A DNA stretch of 18,958 nt from Thalassiosira profunda (taxonomy: Eukaryota > Bacillariophyta > Thalassiosirophyceae > Thalassiosirales > Thalassiosiraceae). Location: NCBI GenBank assembly GCA_036939355.1, contig JALLAP010000124.1, positions 1-18,958 of the forward strand, given 5' to 3'. Shown piece after piece: positions 1 through 7,398 of this stretch (its first letter is position 1; every line of letters starts with the position of its first letter). A program made the translations under genes and the position numbers. The notes under the pieces are model-generated. The model saw only the letters and a list, made by a program, of their open reading frames with translations, did not search any database and was not told the DNA's origin.

Positions 1-1
1 G

Positions 2-829
2 CAGCGGGGACTGCAAATCCCGCTGCAGTGCATCGCCGGGGAGGAGAACGAACGGCAGGACTTCCTCGCGTGCCACCCCAATCTGTACGACAAGGCCGGG
101 ACGGAATGTGGCGTGGCGATGCACGTGGGGTGCGCGCGGTGGGGTTACAAAGAAGCCACGGAAGGAACGCACCTCGCAAGGTTGAACGGCATCCCGTGCC
201 AGCTGTGCTATTTCTGGCCAAACGAATTGGATCAGCAGGAAGAGGGAGAGGAAGAGGGAGATGCACCGGTTCCTCATTGCTATTGCAGCGCGCATGCCCG
301 AGAAATTGTTGAAAATCACACCGAATTCAAAAGGCTTGCCGCCAAAGCAGCAGCGGTGAGCAAACCTCCTGCCCAAAGCTCGAGGACAATCAAGCGGGAA
401 GTGAAACGGGAAGATGTGGCAAGAGGCCAATGTAGCCGAGGGGCGAATGCGGGCGCTCGAAACAGATCGCCGGAACGTCGTCCGCGGGCAATCATCAGCA
501 GGACAGCAGAAGGAGCCGGTGGGCCAGAAAGGAGGTCGGTTTCTCCGCAACGGACGGAATCGAAGCCTCGAACGCGCCAGGCAAGCCCTGCAAGAAGTGG
601 CAGACTGTTTACGCTGAAGCCCCGAAAGAGCAAACTGGCACGGCACGAGCCAGCATTTGGAGCTGCCAGTAGTCCGAAGCGAAAGAGGAAGGCGGGCGTT
701 GCAGAGGCGACTGCACCGCACTTCCCCGTCCGAGGAAGAGCCGCCAGTGCCTTGGCTCGATCGCCACCCGCGCCGGCGGGGAGAAAGAAACCCTCCGGTC
801 TACCTCCGATAAAAACCGAAGAGCGTTGA
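2..829 (+). CDS. Extended PHD (ePHD) finger protein, 3' part only
   Basis: The reading frame is open from the left edge, so the N-terminus lies outside the window; the stop is TGA at 827-829. The first ~100 residues carry a Cys/His pattern typical of the second half of an extended PHD finger: LQC, LAC, TECG, then AMHVGCARWG (the HxxC pair), GIPCQLC and finally CYCSAHA. In BRPF/JADE/PHF-type proteins such domains bind histones or nucleosomes, so a nuclear chromatin role is inferred. The rest (~170 residues) is basic, low-complexity and rich in Arg, Ser, Pro and Ala. It contains psi-K-x-E SUMO-consensus sites (IKRE and VKRE side by side near 390-410, and IKTE just before the stop). No intron is needed. 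The family is fairly sure; the specific orthologue cannot be named without the N-terminal domains. Confidence 0.72.
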   Translation, partial: QRGLQIPLQCIAGEENERQDFLACHPNLYDKAGTECGVAMHVGCARWGYKEATEGTHLARLNGIPCQLCYFWPNELDQQEEGEEEGDAPVPHCYCSAHAREIVENHTEFKRLAAKAAAVSKPPAQSSRTIKREVKREDVARGQCSRGANAGARNRSPERRPRAIISRTAEGAGGPERRSVSPQRTESKPRTRQASPARSGRLFTLKPRKSKLARHEPAFGAASSPKRKRKAGVAEATAPHFPVRGRAASALARSPPAPAGRKKPSGLPPIKTEER

Positions 830-1178
830 GCAGACTGTACAATAGCAGATTTGAGGAGATGGCGTAAACCATTCCTAGCGAGGCGACCTCATGAACTTAA
901 TCTCTCTATTGCCACTGATAGCCGATACCCCCTTTTGCTGATATGTCCAGCTGCAAACAGTTCGGCGGCTCTAATCCCACAAATAATATGACTGCATCAT
1001 CTCGAGGAGGCAGGTGGTCGGCAAAGTTGCAATTCCCTCGCCCTAAACATTTCAACAGTTCCCCCTTCCTTCCCTCCATCTTCATCTCGATCTCACGAGA
1101 TGTGCACAAGTGTGCACTCTCTCTTCCCACAAGCTGTGCACCCCCTTTCGTGACGCACCAAGATGCGCACACGAATGT
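830..1178. other. Convergent intergenic region
   Basis: The stretch lies between two converging genes and should hold both 3' UTRs. I see no credible coding region. The hexamer GTGCAC occurs three times between about 1100 and 1142, and one TTGCAA palindrome lies at 1027-1032. Confidence 0.5.
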
Positions 1179-1778
1179 CTATTTCATGTTCTTCGCCCGG
1201 GTGGGATGGAACGCCGCCTTCCCCGACCGGGCGTTCCGCATCTCGTCGGCCGCGGCGTCCTCCTGCTCCTCGGTAATGATCTTGGTCATCGTCTGGGCGG
1301 TCCCGGCCCCGGTTTGTTCGACCTTTTGCAATTCCAGCGCCATCTTCAGGTCGGCCACCTCCTGGGGGGCGGCGCCGCTGGCCGTGGCGTTGGCCACCAC
1401 GGCCGAGCCGGAGGGAGGGCTGACGTACTCCGAATCGCCCTTCTTGTAGGCGTTTTCGGTGGTGTACGCGTCGGGCACGGTGAGCATCCCGTGATCCTTC
1501 TTGCGCACCTGCGCGAGGCGGCTGTGGACGTTGCTCCGCGACGTGCGGTTGGTGTTGGCGGCCACGGCGGCATCGTGGCGCTTCTTGTGGGCGTCGTAGG
1601 CGGCCGCGTTCTCCTGCTGCTGGAGGGCAATGGCGAGGCGGAGGTCGCGGTCCTCTTGGCTCAGGGACGGGTCGTCGAGGCCGGCGACGGCGGCGCCGGG
1701 ACCTCCGGCGACGCCCGGGCCGCGCCCGTCGTTCATGTGGACGTAGTCCGTGTCCGACGTCTTCGATTCCTCGCTCAT
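1179..1778 (-). CDS. Small charged helical protein with UIM-like motifs, function unknown
   Basis: A 199-residue protein, single exon, ATG at 1778 in a strong context (CCACCATG on the minus strand), TAG at 1179-1181. The N-terminal ~40 residues are Gly/Ala-rich and probably disordered. Two short amphipathic helices resemble each other: EDRDLRLAIALQQQE (about residues 42-56) and ADLKMALELQKVEQ (about 142-155). Acidic residues followed by L-x-x-A-x-x-L recall ubiquitin-interacting motifs, but the conserved Ser of a true UIM is absent. Between them lies a basic stretch (HKKRHD, RKKDHG). There is no signal peptide or membrane segment, so a soluble cytosolic or nuclear protein is inferred. The gene is likely real from its start context and balanced composition; the opposite-strand frame here reads as Gly/Val/Arg-rich noise. 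Confidence 0.6.
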   Translation of the reverse strand: MSEESKTSDTDYVHMNDGRGPGVAGGPGAAVAGLDDPSLSQEDRDLRLAIALQQQENAAAYDAHKKRHDAAVAANTNRTSRSNVHSRLAQVRKKDHGMLTVPDAYTTENAYKKGDSEYVSPPSGSAVVANATASGAAPQEVADLKMALELQKVEQTGAGTAQTMTKIITEEQEDAAADEMRNARSGKAAFHPTRAKNMK

Positions 1779-2102
1779 GGTGGTCGGGGGTTTGGGTGCT
1801 ACGAGGTGCCGCTGTTGCGTGCAACTGTGGCCAAAGCACGGAGAAGCAGCGTTTGTTTCGCCTTGCTTGCTTTGCTCGCGATGGAGCTCAACCGCGACGT
1901 GTGCATTCCGACTTGAGGCCTGGCCGGCGTTATTTCTACGTAGGAACTAATTCTTAGGGTAGTAGAAACAGCGATTTTCTCAAACCATCAATGGCGATTA
2001 TCCCTTAAGATTAACCCTTCAAGACAGAAAAGAGCCGCGAGCCGCGAGCGCCAAACAGAAGCAAACAAGTCGCCCGGACTGAGACCGACCAAGCTTCAAT
2101 GC
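1779..2102. other. Intergenic region upstream of the 199-residue protein gene
   Basis: This holds the presumed promoter and 5' UTR of the minus-strand gene that starts at 1778, and the 3' UTR of the next minus-strand gene. A short imperfect repeat (gagccgc units) lies near 2034-2050. No coding region or clear control element is seen. Confidence 0.4.
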
Positions 2103-3447
2103 TCAAATCGGCATCATTTTGGCAACACAACCATGGGTAACGTCAGCGAGGCTTCCACAAGGGCGGGGAATGACAGTATGAAGCCCCGCTCCGCGACGCG
2201 TCATTCCGGCCAGCTGCTCGAACAGATCTCCGTTGACACTATCGTCGCACCGGAGGCAAGGGTGGAGCTCGCACGTTGTCGCATTGTATGCATTCTCTGG
2301 CTTGTTTTGCAAGTCGATACACTCTTCGAAGCATCCGCCAGCAGTGTTTGACAGGCCGGTGAAGAAAGTGTTGACCGCCCATGCCGTGGCACAATTCTTT
2401 ATGTGTTCAACAAGGAGATGTGAATGTTTGACTGTTGAAGCGGAGAAGCAAATGTTATGTTCACTCACCGGTGTGAAACCAACTGATGGAGCTGGACAGC
2501 TGGGCAACCCCATCTGCAAACAGGTGCCAAGTAGATTGACCACCTGGTCAGCTGGTGGAGTTGCTGGAGGAGGAAACGAAGGTCCCAATGCTGCCTCCAC
2601 ACACCGGAAGCAGATTCCGGGAATCTGGGAGAGCGTCAATCCACCATTCACATCAGGAGAAGGAAAGCTGTACTTCATGTATGCAGCGAGGTCTTGCGCC
2701 GTGCTGCAAACCCCACAATCTGAACAAACGAGCATGGCACGCACAGATAGACACAAGATATGAGGATCTCTCGAGTTGCACAACAAAGAGATAAAAAATC
2801 TCACCTCCCTCGTGCAGGACAAAGTAGCCTGCCCTATTGAGTTGATTCTTGTTTCGGAACGTCTTCACTTTGTAGTGAGTTGCGCGCATTGAAGTGTCCT
2901 CATTGCAATCGGGAACATACTCGCTTGGGCTGATGGGTACACCGTTCTCGAATTGGATACCGCAGACTTTGTTCCCCCGCACCTTATCGCACGACGGCTC
3001 TCCCGGAAGGATAACGTCCAAGAAGCCCGGCGAGATGCTGTTGCCTTGAAGATTGACACTGCTCTTTAGATCGGGCTGGCAAATCGGTGGAGTCTCGCAA
3101 CCATCGACGAGATCCAGCTTTGCAAAGAACTCGATGATATCCGGATCAGAACTTCCTGGTATTGTTGCAAAGTTGTAGATGCCCTGCGAGGGAAAGAGAG
3201 GGCACTCGTCGATGTCGCCGCTGTTCGAGCCGCTGCTCGAGCTGTTCTCTGCATCGAGATCGCACCAGCATGGATCCTCGCCGCAGCACGGCTGGTAGGC
3301 CTGCTGGGGAGCCGGGCAGGAATCTGGCGCAGGGAATACGAGCCGGCGATGGAGCTCATCGCCGCCGTCGCTTCCGCCGCGGATAGCAGGGTGGGCGGCC
3401 GCGACGGCGGCCGCGACCGAGAGGAGGAGGGCGTTCGATAGGTTCAT
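2103..3447 (-). CDS. Secreted cysteine-rich protein with CGVCS motif, spliced
   Basis: ATG at 3447 opens a clear signal peptide (MNLSNALLLSVAAAVAAAHP). Exon 1 is 3447-2805 and exon 2 is 2719-2103; the 85-base intron (2804-2720) starts GTGAG and ends TTCAG. Joining them reads through as VLHEGDCGVCSTAQDLAAYM, a CGxCSxxxDLxxY-type motif I associate with uncharacterised secreted or surface proteins of marine algae. The joined protein has 419 residues and over 25 cysteines, including CCGEDPCWC near the N-terminus and CFEEC and CLRC near the end. A second, in-frame 72-base intron (2468-2397; donor GTGAGT, acceptor ATAAAG) is probable and would give 395 residues. There is no membrane anchor after the signal peptide, so export or a vacuolar location is inferred. 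No enzyme motif is recognised. It shares a divergent 341-base region with the channel-like gene. Confidence 0.72.
2397..2468 (-). other. Candidate in-frame 72-base intron
   Basis: On the minus strand this stretch starts with a perfect GTGAGT donor, as in the secure introns, and ends ACATAAAG. It is a multiple of three with no stop, so the frame stays open either way. Removing it joins VGFTP to NCATAW. The acceptor is weak, though the channel-like gene uses a similar GCAAAAG acceptor. Confidence 0.4.
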
Positions 3448-3788
3448 GATGGACGTTGCTTGATGTTGAATGCGGGCCGCGGGGGGAGGCGGGCAGGCTT
3501 CTCATCGTTTGTGCGGGTGCGGCCGAAAAAACTGCTGAGCCAGTTGGAGGAGCCAGAGACACCAAAAAAGCCGCGGCTTTGATCCTATGTACATAATTAA
3601 GGGAAGGATTCATCATATGCCGGTGAGACTGTCACAGTGACAAAAACTCTACACCCTACTTGAGCCGCCCGTACCACTTAAAGCACAACGCAAATAAAAT
3701 TAGAGTACAAAGTTTGTGCACGCTTATCTCTCTCTTTCACACTGCTACAGCACGCTCACCTCTCTCTTTCACACTGCTACAGCACGCT
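3448..3788. promoter_or_regulatory. Divergent intergenic region with palindromes and a tandem repeat
   Basis: The region separates two genes transcribed away from each other, so it should contain both promoters. It holds a perfect 14-base palindrome (AAAGCCGCGGCTTT, 3567-3580), a 13-base inverted repeat (TGTCACAGTGACA, 3630-3642) and a pyrimidine-rich tandem duplication (3728-3788). A regulatory role is inference from position and symmetry. Confidence 0.4.
3728..3788 (+). repeat. Tandem duplication, 29-base unit, 32-base period
   Basis: Two identical 29-base copies (3728-3756 and 3760-3788) begin CTCTCTCTTTCAC and end CAGCACGCT, separated by three bases. The second copy overlaps the start of the 54-base dispersed repeat at 3779. 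Confidence 0.9.
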
Positions 3789-3832
3789 ATGTACACTCGC
3801 GCAGCGCTAGCCGGAGCAACGCGGAGGCTAGT
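3779..3832 (+). repeat. 54-base dispersed repeat, copy A
   Basis: This segment is identical over 54 bases to 12282-12335, in the same orientation. It contains the first possible start codon of the channel-like gene (3789) and a CTAGCC...GGCTAG inverted pair that could form a hairpin. Confidence 0.92.
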
Positions 3833-5642
3833 GATGTCTCAAGCACAAGAAGTCTCAAAAAATCCACAGCACCCCCAGCACCCTGCAGCACCACACCCGA
3901 AGAAGACACCACCATGTTCCGCCTCATCAACGTCCAGGCGGGGCGGCCTCCCCCGGCCGTCCCTCCCCGGGGCGGGCAGCCTCCGCAACAGCCTCCGCAG
4001 CGGCCGCTTTTCGGGCCTGCGCTTCTCGCGGCAGGACCGCGAGGCCAGCGCCGCGGGCCGGCCGGTCCTCGCCTTTGCAAAGAAGCACCACCAGGGCCTC
4101 CTCTTCTTGCTGTGGCTGTTCCTCGGCTCGGTGATTTACACCGTGCTCCCGGGCGAGTTCTACTCGGAGGACATTGCTAGGACGGTCACTGATGGATTCT
4201 ATGAGGCCATCACTGTGAGTGTCACATCGTTGATTGATGATTGATTGTTGGTTGGCTCGCCCTCATCCTCGCATCTAAATAATTGCAAAAGGTCGGTTAT
4301 TCCGTGGGCCTCAGTCCTCGAGATCCGGGTGAGTAAAGATGCGACGGTACATTTGCAATTCTTTTATGTGTGACGCATAAATCTGACGATGCGCACATCA
4401 TATGCACCAAACACAAACGCAGCCTACATTCCCAATCCCTGGTTCTCCTCGGCGTACATCCTCTGCGGCGCGAGCCTCATCGCCGTCATCCTGACGGGCC
4501 TGGGCCAGAAGGTGGAGGACGGCTCGTCGAAGCGGCTGTTCGACGATCTGAAGCGCCGGGAGGAATACGAGGCCAAAATGAGTGTGGGTTCTCACCTAGC
4601 GCACGCCAAGGCCTTTTGCGCGTACAACACGGGCTACGTGATGACCATCGCTCTGTGGGTGCTGTTCCTGATCTTCATCATCGTTTGGTCCATCGTTGCC
4701 ACGAGCCACAACGATCCTATTCCTGGCCACAGATGGGGATTCGCTTACGCCCAGTATTTCGCAATCAGTTTGTGTTCGAGCGCTGGAAGCTTCAGCCTCC
4801 CTTACGAGTCTCCGCTGTGGGCGTACGGGATGGCCGCGGTGTCCATGGCCATTGGCGTGCCGTTGATGGCGCTCGCAATCAGCTCGATCGTCATGATGTG
4901 TCTGCAGGAGACGAAATTCTATAAGGTACGGCGCGCCGCGTCGACGCCCGTGAGCACGACGGAGCTGGAAACGTTGCGGCGCGTCGGGCTTGGCAGCGGC
5001 GAGGAGGTCAGCAAGGAGGATTTCGTTCTACTGGGAGTGCTCCGATTGGGGACGGAGGCTGGTTTGATTGCGTACTTGTGCGATGCCTACGACAGCGCGG
5101 AGGACGAATATGGACGGCACATACGGAGTGTCAAAGCGGCATCCATCGAGAAGGGAGATACGATGAGACGGAAGACGGATGAGACATTAGACGCGCCGGA
5201 TATTGACGAGTACGAAATGGCGCCCAGCACTTGTGTCTCGTCGTCGATGGCCAAAGACGGCGCCACTGCAGGGACGCGGCCGCGCTTGAGTTCCCAGGAA
5301 TTGTCGTCCGCGATGCTGAGCTTCCGAGGACTCGGCCTGTCCTCGAGTATTGTGTCCACAGCGAGCACGGAGAGACGCCCCAAGCTTGGGAGAGACTGGT
5401 CCGTGCGCGCTTCGATGACAGAGACGTCGGCGAGAAATTTGATGAGCTGTGTGATGGAGGTCAAAGATGACGCCGACTTGTCTCGGGCAGAGGAAGGGGG
5501 CGTGGATCCGCCGATACCTGAAGAGGAACCCGGCAACGATTCCGAGGAGGATGATGCCCAGTCTAACGAAGCGGAGGAGGCATCTGATCCAGAGCTTGGT
5601 GATGTGGAGGAGGCTCGAGCTGTGCATAATGACAATCCATGA
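3789..5642 (+). CDS. Two-pore-type (TPK/K2P-like) channel homologue with degenerate filters, three exons
   Basis: Exons are 3789-4214, 4292-4328 and 4423-5642; both introns (77 and 94 bases) start GTGAGT and end AG, giving 560 residues. Architecture: a basic low-complexity N-terminus; TM1 (about 104-121, LLFLLWLFLGSVIY); pore loop 1; TM2 (about 161-180); TM3 (about 226-249); pore loop 2; TM4 (about 287-308); then a soluble tail with a leucine-rich segment (EDFVLLGVLRL) and an acidic C-terminus. The TM-P-TM-TM-P-TM order is that of two-pore potassium channels. Filter 1 reads TVGYSVGLSP, with Ser where TxGYG has its second Gly, and is split by intron 1 after the Thr. Loop 2 reads SSAGSFSLP and lacks TxGYG altogether. 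Potassium selectivity is therefore doubtful. The start is uncertain: 3789 lies inside a dispersed repeat, 3834 is also in frame, and the best Kozak-like ATG (3914) is in another frame. Confidence 0.72.
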
Positions 5643-5911
5643 GTTTGCTTTCCGGGGAAGGGCAAAGTCAAGGTGGAATAAAGTTGCATACATACGTAGT
5701 ACATTTTCTTACGTAGCCCAGAACACTGTTTGATTTGTTGCACAACCATAACACTCCGCGCGCCCATCCCCACCCCCTCTGCCCCAACAACGGCAATCGA
5801 ATTGCGTAGAGAAGCGTTGCGGCCTAAGGCACATGTGTGGTGTGTCTCCTACCTTTTCTGACAGACATCTCTAGAGCCATCCTCCGCGCGCGTCATCCAT
5901 CAACATCAACC
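5643..5911. other. Intergenic region and 5' leader
   Basis: This 269-base stretch separates two plus-strand genes. It holds two TACGTA palindromes between about 5693 and 5716, and a CCATCCCCACCCCC pyrimidine tract before the next start. No coding region is seen. Confidence 0.35.
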
Positions 5912-7294
5912 ATGACAGACGTCCCATTTTCTCCCCTCGATTGGTTGTGTCCCCACTGCAATCGACGCCAGTCGCCATCTTTAAAGCTGATGCTGATACG
6001 TGGGACGTGCCGCCACGATTTGTGCTGCATCCCGCAGATTGCAAGTGAAACGCGAGGCGAAGATACCCCGACGGCAGGTGGATGGGTGGAGGTGCCGTGC
6101 CCCATCAACGGCTGCCGCGGCAAATTTCACATGCACATCGACGAGAAAGATGTGGGGGAGGATACGAAGACTTATCTGTCTTCAATATCGAAGGTCAAGC
6201 GAGAGCGGAGAGGCGATCACAATGATAAGGAGGTGGAGGTGATTGATTTGTGCGATGATGGGAGTGGCGACGAGGCCCAACAGCAAAAGAGGCCCCGGCG
6301 GGCAGTCAAAAGAGAGGAGGAAGCGACGCCCGAGCGCATCAACTCTATCAAAGTGGAGAAGGACGGCACGAAGAATCTCGTATCCCCATCGTCATCGAAT
6401 GCGAAGATACCGCTCAAACTTGAGCTCAAAGAGGAGACGGACGACGATTCCAGGTTCTCGGAAGGCGAGGAGCAGTTTGTGGAACCTCCCACAAGCAAAA
6501 AGATAAGGCGCGAGACTGCGAGCAAAGCGAACTTTTGGGACCAGGTGGCCGATCCGGTGGACTTTTCTCGGCGCGCCTTCATGACGAAGCCACTGTTTCA
6601 TCTCAACACGGGAATTGATGGGAAGGTCAAGCACCAAAACCTTTTCTTTGGGCCGTTCCTCCGCGAAGGTGTTGCCACACCAGGCTTTGCCGAGGTGCCT
6701 CCTGAAATTGCTCAAAAGGTGCCCAATTCGACCTATGAGGAAATCCGCGACGCCATCAACGAAGAAACGTACGATGGACAGGGCATGAGATCTTCGTGCC
6801 AGGTTGCGATGTGGCTCACAGATGCCACAGTTGGTTCCTTCGTTGTGATGAGGCACGAGTTCCCTGAATGCCCGTTCACTCCTTCCCGTCTGAAGCCGAA
6901 TGGCAAATACATTGGGCCTGTGTTTGTAATCGGCGTCGTAACGCAAAAGATATTGCCCGGATCGGCGCACGAGAAACGCATCAAGAAAAAACAGATGGGG
7001 GAGTACAAAAGGCACAATACTCACACCTTCAGCTTGGTGGATTGGAGATGGATGGGGATGAAAGCTACGCTGCAGGAGGAGACGAAGCGATACATCAACT
7101 CTGTGTGCCAACCAACCATCAATCGCATGTGCCAAGATCCCCGAAAGGAATACAAATGTGCTGCAACTGGAGAGACATACACGGGACTGAACGTCCGTCG
7201 CGACCTTTGGGAGAACGCCACCATACCCATTCGCCCGGAGGAGTTCCCTGATGCCTTTGACATTGAAGCTATCCGTCATTACGACTCAGACTGA
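5912..7294 (+). CDS. SP-RING-like zinc-finger protein with SUMO-interaction motif (candidate SUMO E3 ligase)
   Basis: A 460-residue single-exon protein. ATG 5912 is chosen for its CAACCATGAC context; an upstream in-frame GTG is not credible. Residues 11-72 form a zinc-finger-like domain: CPHC (13, 16), CRHDLCC (C33, H35, C38, C39), then W58 and CPINGC (C63, C68). The C-x-H spacing followed by W...CP..GC resembles the SP-RING of PIAS/Siz/Nse2 SUMO ligases. Shortly downstream VEVIDLCDD (108-116) is a textbook SUMO-interaction motif followed by acidic residues, in the same order as in PIAS proteins. Several psi-K-x-E sites follow (VKRE, IKVE, LKLE, LKEE). The C-terminal ~280 residues form a compact domain of unknown type (FWDQVADPVDFSRR, GSFVVMRHEFPECPF, YIGPVFVIGVVTQ). 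A PUA/EVE-like fold is only a guess. SUMO-pathway assignment is inference; a different RING-type ligase is possible. Confidence 0.65.
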   Translation: MTDVPFSPLDWLCPHCNRRQSPSLKLMLIRGTCRHDLCCIPQIASETRGEDTPTAGGWVEVPCPINGCRGKFHMHIDEKDVGEDTKTYLSSISKVKRERRGDHNDKEVEVIDLCDDGSGDEAQQQKRPRRAVKREEEATPERINSIKVEKDGTKNLVSPSSSNAKIPLKLELKEETDDDSRFSEGEEQFVEPPTSKKIRRETASKANFWDQVADPVDFSRRAFMTKPLFHLNTGIDGKVKHQNLFFGPFLREGVATPGFAEVPPEIAQKVPNSTYEEIRDAINEETYDGQGMRSSCQVAMWLTDATVGSFVVMRHEFPECPFTPSRLKPNGKYIGPVFVIGVVTQKILPGSAHEKRIKKKQMGEYKRHNTHTFSLVDWRWMGMKATLQEETKRYINSVCQPTINRMCQDPRKEYKCAATGETYTGLNVRRDLWENATIPIRPEEFPDAFDIEAIRHYDSD

Positions 7295-7398
7295 CGATGC
7301 AGTAGCTCTTAGATAACTCCCAAAACTTGCTGTTACACGCGTTAGCATTCCTACGATACTTTTACACTCCTAACACAACATTTCTCCATTTGCCTTCA

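Noticed and set aside
1110..1916. Plus-strand open frame (268 codons) opposite the small UIM-like protein
   Set aside because: It has Gly/Val/Arg-rich composition and covers the minus-strand gene plus its promoter; the minus-strand start context is far better.
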